Shown: positions 1-8,180, counted from the first letter of the stretch. The stretch: 16,513 nt of DNA from Oscillibacter sp. (GCA_022796315.1 JAAWIL010000025.1:1-16513), one strand, 5' to 3'. Notes: generated from the sequence alone by a model not told the origin. A program made the numbers and translations.

Positions 1-9
1 AAAACCCTT

Positions 10-27
10 GCAATCCGCCAGGATTGC
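10..27 (-). terminator. Possible terminator hairpin after rsmI
   Basis: Arms 10-16 and 21-27 form a perfect 7-bp stem with a 4-nt loop. It lies about 70 bases beyond the rsmI stop. On the minus strand it is followed by AAGGGTTTT, so the T tract is short and set back, and the window ends there. A second short inverted repeat (79-84 with 97-102) overlaps the rsmI stop. Either could mark the end of the trmN6-rsmI transcript; neither is convincing alone. Confidence 0.3.
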
Positions 28-98
28 GGCGGCGTTTTGCCTTGCTGGACAAAAAATCCCCTCGCCAATCCCCGCACGCTGAGATCCTAAACAGGCTC

Positions 99-953
99 TC
101 AGGTTCCGCCGTCCACAGGCGCGGGGCGCTCCAGCGCGGCGGCGTAGAGCTCATTTTTGCCGAGCCCCGTGTGGGCCGCCACCTCCTTGGCCGCGTCCTT
201 CAGCCGCATCCCCTGGTCCCGCAGGGCCAGCACCTGGGCCACGGCGTCCTCCAGGGCTACGGCGGGCGTCTCCCGAGGCGGCGCGCCGGCCACCACCAGC
301 ACAAACTCCCCCTTGGGGGCGTTCTCGCCGTACCAGGCGGCGGCCTCGCCCAGGGTGGTGCGGCGGACCTCCTCATGGAGCTTTGTCAGCTCCCGGCAGA
401 GGGTCACCGGGCGGTCCGGACCGAAGGCGTCCCGCAGGTCCTCCAGGGTGGTCAGGAGCTTGTGGGGCGCCTCGTGGAACAGCATGGTCCGCTCCTCGCC
501 CCTCAGCTGCTCCAGCCGCTCCCGGCGGCCTTTTTTGTTGACGGTCAGGAAGCCCTCAAAGGCAAAGCGCCCCGTGGGCAGGCCGCTGACCGCCAGGGCG
601 TTCACCGCCGCGCAGCAGCCGGGGACCGCCGTCACCGTCACGCCGTTTTCCCCGCACAGCCGCACCAGGTCCTCCCCGGGATCGGAGACGGCGGGGGTCC
701 CGGCGTCGGTGACCAGGGCACAGGACTCCCCCGCCAGCAGCCGCCGCAGAATCGCCTGGCCGGCGGAGGCGCAGTTGTGCGCGTGGTAGCTGACCAAGGG
801 CTTTTTGACGGAGAAGTGGTTCAGCAGCTTTACGGACACCCGGGTGTCCTCCGCCGCGATGAAGTCCACGGCCCCCAGGGTCTCCAGAGCTCTGGGGGAG
901 AAGTCCCCCAGGTTGCCGATGGGCGTGGCCACCAGATAGAGCGTTCCGCTCAT
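99..953 (-). CDS. rsmI: 16S rRNA (cytidine1402-2'-O)-methyltransferase RsmI
   Basis: Family knowledge: RsmI uses S-adenosylmethionine to 2'-O-methylate C1402 in the decoding centre of 16S rRNA. The 284-residue length is normal for this tetrapyrrole-methylase-fold family. Visible motifs are VATPIGNLGD (residues 8-17), AAEDTR (33-38), the YHAHN stretch (56-60, usually HEHN) and VTDAGTPAVSDPG (81-93). The start is the ATG at 953: an AAGGAGG site sits 6 bases upstream, and homologous residues begin right there (MSGTLYLVATPIGN), whereas the open frame upstream reads as low-complexity Pro/Ala/Gly. The start overlaps the stop of the upstream methyltransferase gene by four bases (ATGA), implying translational coupling. 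In Bacillus the equivalents yabB and yabC are also close neighbours. Confidence 0.95.
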   Translation of the reverse strand: MSGTLYLVATPIGNLGDFSPRALETLGAVDFIAAEDTRVSVKLLNHFSVKKPLVSYHAHNCASAGQAILRRLLAGESCALVTDAGTPAVSDPGEDLVRLCGENGVTVTAVPGCCAAVNALAVSGLPTGRFAFEGFLTVNKKGRRERLEQLRGEERTMLFHEAPHKLLTTLEDLRDAFGPDRPVTLCRELTKLHEEVRRTTLGEAAAWYGENAPKGEFVLVVAGAPPRETPAVALEDAVAQVLALRDQGMRLKDAAKEVAAHTGLGKNELYAAALERPAPVDGGT

Positions 954-1678
954 GGCATGTCCTCCTTGAAATAAATGGCGTCCAGCTCCGCCGAGGGCGT
1001 CCCGTCCGGAGCCTCCAGCAGGAGCGGCGCCTCCACCGTCAGTCCCGGGCGGCCTCCCCGGCGGCCCTCCGCCAGCAGCAGCTGGGGCGCGGCGCCAGGG
1101 CGCCGGCAGACCTCCCGCAGCCGCTTGGGCTCCAGGCCGGCCTCCCGCAGGGCGCAGAGGAGATCCGTCAGCCGCTCCGGCTTGTGGCAGAGGCAGAACG
1201 CCCCGCCCCAGCGGAGCAGGTACGACGCGGCCCGGCACACCTCCACCAGGGTGCAGGCGCTCTCGCTGCGGGCCTCCCGCAGGGCCGGAGCCGATGGGAG
1301 ACGCCCGCTGCCGGGCGGGTAGTAGGGCGGGTTGCAGACCACCAGGTCCAGCTGTCCCGCCGGGAGCAGCCCCCGGATCTCCCTCAGGTCCCCCTGACGG
1401 ATGGTCCAGCGCTCTCCCAGGCTGTTCTCCGCCCCGGCCCGCTCCGCCAGCAACGCCGCCTCCGGCCGGAGCTCCAGCCCGGTGACACGGAGCTCCCGCT
1501 GCCGCTGGAGCAGGAGCAGGCCCAGCAGGCCCGTCCCGCAGCCCAGGTCGCAGACCCGGAGTCCCGGCCGCAGGCGGGGAAAGGCCGAGAGGAGAAAGGT
1601 ATCGGTGCCGGGGCGGAAGAGGGCGTCATCATAGACAAACCGGAGTCCGCCGGGGCAGAGGGATTCCCAGTGTTCCAC
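950..1678 (-). CDS. tRNA1(Val) adenine-N6-methyltransferase-like protein (TrmN6/YabB family)
   Basis: A class I SAM-dependent methyltransferase of 242 residues. Motif I is DLGCGTG (residues 44-50), and the catalytic NPPY of N6-adenine methyltransferases is at 116-119, followed by the Y-P-P-G stretch typical of the TrmN6/YfiC group. The family methylates A37 of tRNA1(Val) in E. coli; in Firmicutes the YabB relatives sit beside rsmI as here, so a tRNA or rRNA adenine target is likely but not proven. Start choice: the open frame begins at a TTG (1705) with no ribosome site, while the GTG at 1678 has a GGGGAGG six bases upstream and opens VEHWESLCPGG, the usual beginning of this family. It ends inside the rsmI start (ATGA overlap). 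Confidence 0.85.
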   Translation of the reverse strand: MEHWESLCPGGLRFVYDDALFRPGTDTFLLSAFPRLRPGLRVCDLGCGTGLLGLLLLQRQRELRVTGLELRPEAALLAERAGAENSLGERWTIRQGDLREIRGLLPAGQLDLVVCNPPYYPPGSGRLPSAPALREARSESACTLVEVCRAASYLLRWGGAFCLCHKPERLTDLLCALREAGLEPKRLREVCRRPGAAPQLLLAEGRRGGRPGLTVEAPLLLEAPDGTPSAELDAIYFKEDMP

Positions 1679-1874
1679 AGCGCGCCTCCCCTTTCTGATG
1701 CGCAAAGCGGTATTTCAGGCCGCTTTCGTCTCCCCATTTGCAGGGGAACCCATTCTCCACATGGAAGATGTGGTACGAATCCGTCTTCTTTTCAAAAAAG
1801 CGCGTCTCCACGGCCGGTAAACCCGCCCTGAAGACAGCGCCTCCATAAAGCGCCGGGGCCCGCCATCCTCCCAT
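1629..1874 (-). CDS. Doubtful short ORF between ferredoxin and trmN6
   Basis: I do not recognise this 81-codon frame. Its middle (about 1676-1811) reads like protein rather than chance: it has a mix of aromatic and charged residues (VETRFFEKKTDSYHIFHVEN), and third codon positions are about 70% G+C while second positions are much lower, the pattern of real genes in this DNA. Against it, the ATG at 1874 has no ribosome site, the first 20 residues look non-coding, and the tail overlaps the trmN6 start in another frame. It may be a remnant, a frameshifted gene or a chance frame. Confidence 0.2.
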   Translation of the reverse strand: MGGWRAPALYGGAVFRAGLPAVETRFFEKKTDSYHIFHVENGFPCKWGDESGLKYRFAHQKGEARCGTLGIPLPRRTPVCL

Positions 1875-1907
1875 GAACTCATCGCTTCAGCGTCCGTCTT
1901 CTCATGA

Positions 1908-1943
1908 TAAGAGCCCCGCAAGCCAGAGCTTACGGGGCCCTTA
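1908..1943 (-). terminator. Long hairpin after the ferredoxin gene
   Basis: Arms 1908-1923 and 1928-1943 pair over 16 positions (two are G-U on the RNA) around a 4-nt loop, starting 12 bases past the ferredoxin stop. The stem is strong and AT-capped, but there is no run of T on the minus side, so it is a weak intrinsic terminator at best or an mRNA-stabilising 3' end. Confidence 0.45.
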
Positions 1944-1955
1944 TGTATTCCTGAA

Positions 1956-2129
1956 TTACTCCTCAGGAACGATCGCGCCGTTGGGGCAGGTATCGCTGCA
2001 AGAACCGCAGTCCAGGCAGGCACCGGCGTCAATGACGTACTGGTCGTCGCCCTGGCTGATCGCGCCGGCGGGACAAGAATCCGCGCAGGCACCGCAGCTC
2101 ACACAGGCAGACGTGATTTTGTAAGCCAT
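1956..2129 (-). CDS. Small ferredoxin with two 4Fe-4S motifs
   Basis: A 57-residue protein made of two CxxCxxCxxxCP motifs: Cys 9, 12, 15, 19 and Cys 38, 41, 44, 48. This is the classic clostridial 2[4Fe-4S] ferredoxin, a cytoplasmic low-potential electron carrier used by, for example, pyruvate:ferredoxin oxidoreductase and hydrogenases. Length and spacing are normal and all eight ligands are present. The start is the ATG at 2129, with GGAGG 8 bases upstream; an upstream in-frame extension lacks a ribosome site and crosses the promoter. The gene stands alone between its own promoter (2160-2187) and a hairpin (1908-1943), and diverges from the clp operon. Its redox partner cannot be told from this context. 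Confidence 0.95.
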   Translation of the reverse strand: MAYKITSACVSCGACADSCPAGAISQGDDQYVIDAGACLDCGSCSDTCPNGAIVPEE

Positions 2130-2159
2130 GGGAAGCACCTCCATTCGATTTGTGCATTC

Positions 2160-2187
2160 ATTGTACCATACAATTTTGAAAAAGCAA
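2160..2187 (-). promoter_or_regulatory. Housekeeping promoter of the ferredoxin gene
   Basis: On the minus strand, TTGCTT (2182-2187) and TACAAT (2160-2165) are 16 bases apart, with a TG one base before the -10 (extended -10). Transcription would start near 2153, about 24 bases before the ferredoxin ATG. Confidence 0.7.
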
Positions 2188-2275
2188 GAGGGGGGCCGCA
2201 AGATTCCAGAAGAATTTTTTATTTTCTCTCTCCCCCGCTCCCGCCCTCCGGCTGTTCACAGTTTCTTTTCAATTT

Positions 2276-2292
2276 GGTCAAAGAAAGTCAAA
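2276..2292 (+). promoter_or_regulatory. CtsR operator 1
   Basis: The sequence GGTCAAAGAAAGTCAAA is a direct repeat of the CtsR heptamer (RGTCAAA-NAN-RGTCAAA) and fits the known consensus. It lies just upstream of the -35 of the ctsR promoter, where bound CtsR would hinder RNA polymerase. Confidence 0.9.
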
Positions 2293-2301
2293 AATCTCCT
2301 C

Positions 2302-2329
2302 TTGACATTTTCGGGAGCTGTGCTATACT
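2302..2329 (+). promoter_or_regulatory. ctsR-mcsA-clpC operon promoter
   Basis: TTGACA (2302-2307) and TATACT (2324-2329) are 16 bases apart, with TG one base before the -10. This is a strong SigA-type promoter, starting near 2336. It sits between two CtsR boxes, so the operon is very probably autoregulated by CtsR and induced by heat or protein damage. Confidence 0.88.
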
Positions 2330-2343
2330 GTCCTCAGATGATA

Positions 2344-2366
2344 GATCAAAGAAAGTCAAAGTCAAA
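2344..2366 (+). promoter_or_regulatory. CtsR operator 2 with extra half-site
   Basis: GATCAAAGAAAGTCAAA (2344-2360) matches the CtsR box with one change in the first heptamer and is followed at once by a further GTCAAA (2361-2366), giving three half-sites in tandem. It lies just downstream of the predicted transcription start, where it would act as a roadblock or cooperate with operator 1. Confidence 0.82.
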
Positions 2367-2392
2367 GAACAAACGACAAGGAGGGAACGCCC

Positions 2393-2845
2393 ATGGGAAT
2401 TTCCGATCTGATCGCGACCTTTTTGCAGGACTGCCTGGCGGAGGCGGAGGACGGCGTGCTGGAGGTCCAGCGCAGCGACCTGGCCCAGCGGTTCAACTGC
2501 GTGCCCAGCCAGATCAACTATGTCATGAGCACCCGGTTTTCCCCGGAGCGGGGGTACATTGTGGAGAGCCGCCGGGGGGGCAACGGGTACATCCGGATTA
2601 CCAGGGTGCGGGTGGACCGGCAGACGCTGCTGATGCACGTGATCAACTCCCTGGGGGAGCGCGTGGACCTGCCCTCCGCCAGAGCGATCCTCGGCAACCT
2701 GGCGCAGTCCGGGGCCCTGGAGGAGTCCGTGGGCCAAGCTCTGCTGGCAGCCCTGGGCGACAAGGCCCTGGCCATGGTGCCCCGGGAGGTCCGGGATCAT
2801 GTCCGGGCGGATATGATGAAGCAGGTGCTGATCTTACAGGTATAG
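2393..2845 (+). CDS. ctsR: Transcriptional repressor CtsR
   Basis: A 150-residue protein matching CtsR, the DNA-binding repressor of clp and other protein quality-control genes in Firmicutes. The winged-helix part covers residues 1-75 (VQRSDLAQRFNCVPSQINYVM, then VESRRGGNGYIRI forming the wing); the C-terminal part (about 78-150) is the helical dimerisation domain. Length is close to the usual 150-155. The start has AAGGAGG upstream. It is first in an operon with mcsA and clpC, behind its own operators, so it represses itself. One point is unusual: the glycine-rich wing loop, RGGGGY in Bacillus, reads RGGNGY (residues 61-66). That loop is the reported heat sensor of CtsR, so the response temperature may differ. 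Confidence 0.95.
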   Translation: MGISDLIATFLQDCLAEAEDGVLEVQRSDLAQRFNCVPSQINYVMSTRFSPERGYIVESRRGGNGYIRITRVRVDRQTLLMHVINSLGERVDLPSARAILGNLAQSGALEESVGQALLAALGDKALAMVPREVRDHVRADMMKQVLILQV

Positions 2846-2921
2846 CCGGTTTCCGTCCCCTCGCCGCCGGTCCGGCCACCCCATGTCAACAACAAAAATG
2901 AAAATATAGGAGGAACCCATT

Positions 2922-3416
2922 ATGAAATGCGAACATTGCGGTAAAAATGAAGTGACCTTTGTTTACCGGAGCAACTGGAACGGCCAGGTGGAGGAGAAGC
3001 ACCTGTGCGCCGAATGCGCCGGGGCCCTGGGCTACACCCAGCGGCTGGCGGCCCAGAACCGCTCCATGATGCAGAACTTCTTCGGCCGGAGCGGCCTGCT
3101 GGGCGGCAGTTTCCTGGAGGATTTCTTCACCCCCATGCCCAATCTCCTGGGCCGGATGCTGGAGAACCCCTTCGACGACTTCTTCGCCGAGATGCCCGCC
3201 CTGGGAACCGCTCCGGCGGCCGCCCCGGCGGAGCAGACCCCCAAAGAGGAACCCCAGGAGCCGTCCCACCGGGAAGAGCCAGGCCGCTTCTCCCGGATGC
3301 GGGAGATGAACGCCCTGCGGCTGGAGATGAAGAAGGCCGTTCATCAGGAGAACTTTGAGCGGGCCGCGGAGATCCGGGACCAGCTCCGCCGGATGGAGGT
3401 GGAGCGCAAGGCCTGA
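2922..3416 (+). CDS. mcsA: McsA-like protein, UVR domain, one zinc-binding Cys pair set
   Basis: A 164-residue protein in the mcsA position. The N-terminus carries CxxC at residues 3-6 and again at 29-32 (HLCAEC), one treble-clef-like zinc site. Residues 45-90 are hydrophobic and Phe-rich, 95-120 are a Pro/Glu/Ala linker, and 128-162 form a UVR helix pair (LEMKKAVHQENFERAAEIRDQL), a ClpC-interaction module. Bacillus McsA is about 185 residues with a second set of two CxxC pairs in the middle; that set is missing here and nothing cysteine-rich replaces it. McsA is known as the activator and partner of the arginine kinase McsB and as a ClpC adaptor. With no mcsB downstream, the adaptor role is the more likely one. 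Ribosome site TAGGAGG; 76 bases after ctsR. Confidence 0.87.
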   Translation: MKCEHCGKNEVTFVYRSNWNGQVEEKHLCAECAGALGYTQRLAAQNRSMMQNFFGRSGLLGGSFLEDFFTPMPNLLGRMLENPFDDFFAEMPALGTAPAAAPAEQTPKEEPQEPSHREEPGRFSRMREMNALRLEMKKAVHQENFERAAEIRDQLRRMEVERKA

Positions 3417-3466
3417 GAGCCTGCCCCCCAAAAACCGACACAGAACAGAAAGGACGTTGGAAACGT

Positions 3467-5926
<2,460 letters not shown>

Positions 5927-5936
5927 GCACACACAG

Positions 5937-5973
5937 AAGGAGCGCCCGGAATCCTTGATTCCGGGCGCTCCTT
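5937..5973 (+). terminator. Terminator of the ctsR-mcsA-clpC operon
   Basis: Arms 5937-5952 and 5958-5973 form a perfect 16-bp GC-rich stem with a 5-nt loop, starting 10 bases past the clpC stop and ending in a short TTT. It ends 3 bases before the stop codon of the convergent gene at 5976 and may serve both transcripts. Confidence 0.85.
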
Positions 5974-5975
5974 TA

Positions 5976-6293
5976 TCAAGAGGAGAACAGCACCCCCCAC
6001 AGCCAGGATGCCGCCACCGTCCACAGCGGCAGCAGAACCAGGGCCCAAATCTCCGCGGCGATCAGGCCCCGCACCATCTGCCGGAACATCCCTCCCCGAG
6101 GGAAGAGAAGTCCCCTGCCCGCCGCCAGGACCCCCTGGATCAGCCCCTGTGCCGCGCTCTCCGCGGCCGGCCGGGGAACCGGCCGCATCATCCAGAGGAT
6201 GCCCGCCGCCACCAGCACGGTGAACAGCAGCCACCCTGCCCGGCGGAGCACACGGCCCGACCCCCGCGCGTCCGCCCTCTTTTCTGTTTTCAT
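5976..6293 (-). CDS. Small two-helix membrane protein, unknown function
   Basis: A 105-residue protein I do not recognise. A basic N-terminus (KTEKRADARGSGRVLRR) precedes one hydrophobic segment at about 20-37 (WLLFTVLVAAGILWMM). A loop of mixed character follows (38-75), then a second hydrophobic stretch at about 78-103 (LIAAEIWALVLLPLWTVAASWLWG). The positive-inside rule puts the N-terminus in the cytoplasm. The start is the ATG at 6293, because AGGAGG stands 8 bases upstream and the open frame above it runs through the ncRNA terminator. It converges with clpC. The upstream ncRNA (6390-6624) appears to end before it, so its own promoter is not evident; read-through past that terminator is possible. 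Coding potential is supported by the ribosome site and hydrophobicity pattern only. Confidence 0.6.
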   Translation of the reverse strand: MKTEKRADARGSGRVLRRAGWLLFTVLVAAGILWMMRPVPRPAAESAAQGLIQGVLAAGRGLLFPRGGMFRQMVRGLIAAEIWALVLLPLWTVAASWLWGVLFSS

Positions 6294-6389
6294 CGTTAGA
6301 GCCTCCTGTCTCCGAATCTGCGAGGCGCCGGCCTCTTTTGTCCCCACCACAGCGCCGCCGGAGGCGGTTCCACCCCCGGGGCGCCGGGT

Positions 6390-6624
6390 GAAAAACAAAA
6401 ACGCTGTGCAGGAGGAACTCCCACACAGCGCAAGAAGCAGCCTTCTCATGCAGTTCCGGACACAGAGAACACAACGACAAAACCCGCCCCTTGCGAAAAG
6501 AGCCGGAATGTCGTATAATACTCCATGCGGTGCGGCCGATGGCCGTTGTGTAGGTGGAATCAGCACCTGCGCAGGTTTGCGGGTGTTGGCAGCGTCCGCA
6601 AACTGCCGCATTTTTGTTTTTCAT
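6390..6624 (-). ncRNA. Candidate structured non-coding RNA (possibly 6S-like)
   Basis: About 235 nt lie between a near-perfect promoter (6630-6658) and a strong intrinsic terminator (6391-6430). The two ends are complementary: 6608-6622 pairs with 6390-6404 at 14 of 15 positions plus one G-U pair, and 4 further pairs follow after an internal loop. Internal helices visible on the RNA include GUUUGCGG with CCGCAAAC, GGCAG with CUGCC (competing with the former), ACACAACG with CGUUGUGU enclosing the middle, and GAGAAG with CUUCUU. No ribosome site or credible reading frame is present. A rod with paired ends and a size near 200 nt recalls 6S RNA, but I see no diagnostic primary motif. The conserved SRP RNA GGAAG-AGC element, tmRNA ends and RNase P signatures are absent. 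Confidence 0.6.
6391..6430 (-). terminator. Intrinsic terminator of the candidate ncRNA
   Basis: On the minus strand a 13-bp stem (outer 7 bp CGCTGTG with CACAGCG, inner arm with G-U pairs, 3-nt loop) is followed directly by TTTTTGTTTTT. This is a textbook intrinsic terminator. Its U tail is also the strand that can pair with the RNA 5' end. Confidence 0.85.
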
Positions 6625-6629
6625 CCCTG

Positions 6630-6658
6630 ATTATAGCAGAAGCCCCATCGAATGACAA
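6630..6658 (-). promoter_or_regulatory. Near-consensus promoter of the candidate ncRNA
   Basis: TTGTCA (6653-6658), a 17-base spacer and TATAAT (6630-6635), plus TG one base before the -10. It is the best promoter in the window. Transcription should begin near 6622-6624. Confidence 0.85.
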
Positions 6659-6732
6659 GTATTTCCCATAGATTTTAGCGCAGGCCCCCGGAACGGCCAG
6701 GCGCGTGATTCCCCTCTTCCGCGCCGCTTTTA

Positions 6733-6771
6733 CGATACAAAACAAGCGCCCGGACAGCCGTCCGGGCGCTT
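6733..6771 (-). terminator. Terminator of the udg-bioY operon
   Basis: Arms 6744-6755 and 6760-6771 form a perfect 12-bp GC-rich stem with a 4-nt loop, five bases past the bioY stop. It is followed on the minus strand by TGTTTTGTAT, a good U-rich tail. Confidence 0.88.
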
Positions 6772-6776
6772 TCCGC

Positions 6777-7337
6777 TTATTTCAGATATTTCTTCACCCG
6801 GCCGGCCAGCGTCACCGCCAGGCCCAGCTTCACAAGGTCCGGCACAACGAAGGGGATCACACACCATCCCAGCGCCGCCGCCAGACCCACCGGCCCCGTG
6901 GTCCGGGCGTAGACCACCATGAACCAGGCGGTGCCAAAAGCGTAGCACACCGCAAGACCCAGCACGCAGCTCAGCAGCACCACCGGCATGGACTCGCCCA
7001 GACGGGCCGTCACCATCCAGTACACCAGCGCCGAAACCAGGAAGCCCACAATGTATCCCCCGGTGGTTCCCAGCAGAACGCCGGGTCCTCCCTGGAAGTT
7101 GGAGAAGACCGGCAGGCCCACCAGGCCCATCAGAAGGTACACCGCCACGGCGTACAGTCCCCGCCGGCCGCCCAGGACCGCCAGGGCCGCGAAGACCGCG
7201 AAGGTCTGCATGGTGAAGGGCACCGTCATGGGCACGGTGATCCAGGCGCATACCGCCATCAGCACGGCAAACAGGGCAATGTAGGCCATGTCCAGCGTCC
7301 GCAGGCGGCTGGAAGCCGGTACAGAATGTTCTTTCAT
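6777..7337 (-). CDS. bioY: Biotin ECF transporter substrate-binding subunit BioY
   Basis: A 186-residue integral membrane protein of the BioY family, which binds biotin with high affinity and works with the shared energy-coupling (ECF) module EcfT/EcfA. Diagnostic stretches are VPFTMQTFAVFAALAVLGGRR (about 39-59), LYAVAVYLLMGLVGLPVFS and GGPGVLLGTTGGYIVGF; about six hydrophobic segments cover the chain. Length is normal. The start at 7337 has GGAGG five bases upstream and overlaps the stop of the uracil-DNA glycosylase gene by ATGA, so the two are co-translated. No ECF ATPase, biotin synthesis gene or clear BirA box is seen in the window, so the general ECF module must be encoded elsewhere. 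Biotin-dependent control would have to act at the promoter near 7966-7994. Confidence 0.95.
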   Translation of the reverse strand: MKEHSVPASSRLRTLDMAYIALFAVLMAVCAWITVPMTVPFTMQTFAVFAALAVLGGRRGLYAVAVYLLMGLVGLPVFSNFQGGPGVLLGTTGGYIVGFLVSALVYWMVTARLGESMPVVLLSCVLGLAVCYAFGTAWFMVVYARTTGPVGLAAALGWCVIPFVVPDLVKLGLAVTLAGRVKKYLK

Positions 7338-7909
7338 AATACCTCCGTATGTTCACACAGTTCCCGGATCTTCTCCTGAACCCCCTTGAGATCCTCGAAG
7401 GTCTCCGGCCGTTTGCTCACGTCCCGCAGCAGCGCCGCCGGGTGGTAGATGGCGGTCATCTGAACGCCGTTCCGCTCAAACCACTGGCCGTGCTCCACGG
7501 TGATCTTGAAGTCCTCCTTGATGATGGCCTTGGCGGCAATGCGCCCCAGGCACACGATGATCTTGGGCCGCAGCAGCGCCGCCTGCCTCCGCAAAAAGCC
7601 GATGCAGGCCTCCTGCTCCACGTTCAGCGGGTCCCGGTTCTTCGGCGGACGGCACTTGACGATGTTGGCAATATACACCTTCGTACGGTCCAGGTGAATC
7701 ATCTCCAGCATGTCGTCCAGCAGCTGTCCGCCCCGGCCCACAAAGGGAATCCCCTGCTCGTCCTCGTGCTGCCCGGGTCCCTCGCCAATGAGAAGGATCT
7801 CCGCGTCCTGGGCTCCGTCTCCAAAGACCACATGGGTCCTGGTCTCCGCCAGACCGCAGCCCTGGCAGGCCAGGCACTCCGCCCGCAGGCTCTCCCAGCT
7901 GTCCTCCAT
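7334..7909 (-). CDS. Uracil-DNA glycosylase, family 4 (iron-sulfur type)
   Basis: A 191-residue family 4 uracil-DNA glycosylase, which removes uracil from DNA to start base excision repair. The uracil pocket and water-activating motif is GEGPG-HEDEQGIPFVGRGG (42-61), and HPAALLR (156-162) is the DNA-minor-groove motif. Four cysteines at the family's 4Fe-4S positions are present: Cys15, Cys18, Cys86 (VKCRPP) and Cys102; Cys12 is extra. The size fits the family (about 190-220). The start ATG at 7909 is preceded by GAGGTGAG a few bases away. It is the first gene of a two-gene unit with bioY. A stable hairpin lies in its leader (7937-7965). Confidence 0.95.
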   Translation of the reverse strand: MEDSWESLRAECLACQGCGLAETRTHVVFGDGAQDAEILLIGEGPGQHEDEQGIPFVGRGGQLLDDMLEMIHLDRTKVYIANIVKCRPPKNRDPLNVEQEACIGFLRRQAALLRPKIIVCLGRIAAKAIIKEDFKITVEHGQWFERNGVQMTAIYHPAALLRDVSKRPETFEDLKGVQEKIRELCEHTEVL

Positions 7910-7936
7910 CTTCTCACCTCATTTCGTTTCGATAAA

Positions 7937-7965
7937 ATCGGCGGGCCCTGTCCGGACCCGCCGAT
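7937..7965 (-). promoter_or_regulatory. Leader hairpin ahead of udg-bioY
   Basis: Arms 7937-7945 and 7957-7965 form a perfect 9-bp stem with an 11-nt loop. On the minus strand it is followed by TTTATC, a short T run, so it could attenuate or stabilise the udg-bioY message. It begins directly at the predicted transcription start, 28 bases before the ATG. Confidence 0.4.
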
Positions 7966-7994
7966 ATCATACCATGAAATTTCTTCCGGCGCAA
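7966..7994 (-). promoter_or_regulatory. Likely promoter of udg-bioY
   Basis: TATGAT (7966-7971) preceded by TG one base away, and 17 bases further up TTGCGC (7989-7994). The -10 is good, extended type; the -35 matches only in the TTG. Confidence 0.5.
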
Positions 7995-8029
7995 GTGTGA
8001 ATTTCATACTGTTTTTCTGGAAATACTAC

Positions 8030-8150
8030 TCCTTCCGAACGGAATGGCCGGAAGGAATCTCTGCCATGTTTTGCGGCTGCCGCAAACGGAGGCGAGCAAA
8101 CCGGCTTTCCATCCAATCGCATGATTTCCGAATTTTCCATTCGGAAATCA
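8030..8150 (+). promoter_or_regulatory. Three consecutive hairpins in the leader of the CmpB-like gene
   Basis: This 5' region holds three perfect inverted repeats: 8030-8037 with 8049-8056 (8 bp), 8070-8076 with 8080-8086 (7 bp, 3-nt loop) and 8122-8132 with 8140-8150 (11 bp, 7-nt loop). None is followed by a T run. The last ends 30 bases before the ATG at 8181. It does not match any riboswitch consensus I know. I could not find a convincing promoter upstream. Confidence 0.4.
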
Positions 8151-8180
8151 TATCTCCCGGAGACAAGGGGGCTGCTTTCT

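Noticed and set aside
2276..2366. The GTCAAA repeats as a CRISPR-like or simple tandem repeat
   Set aside because: They match the CtsR operator consensus in spacing and position around the ctsR promoter, which explains them fully.
6364..6375. A T-box-like GGGTGGAACCGC on the minus strand between the ncRNA and the small membrane gene
   Set aside because: It lies downstream of the strong terminator instead of within an antiterminator overlapping it, no specifier stem features are seen, and the gene below is not an aminoacyl-tRNA synthetase or amino acid gene.
6390..6622. The 15-base inverted repeats at 6390-6404 and 6608-6622 as ends of a MITE-type mobile element
   Set aside because: No flanking target duplication is visible, and a promoter and terminator fit the repeat ends exactly, which points to an RNA gene.
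6390..6624. The RNA as bacterial SRP RNA, tmRNA or RNase P RNA
   Set aside because: The conserved SRP helix 8 motif, the tmRNA alanine-acceptor end and the RNase P core sequences are all absent.
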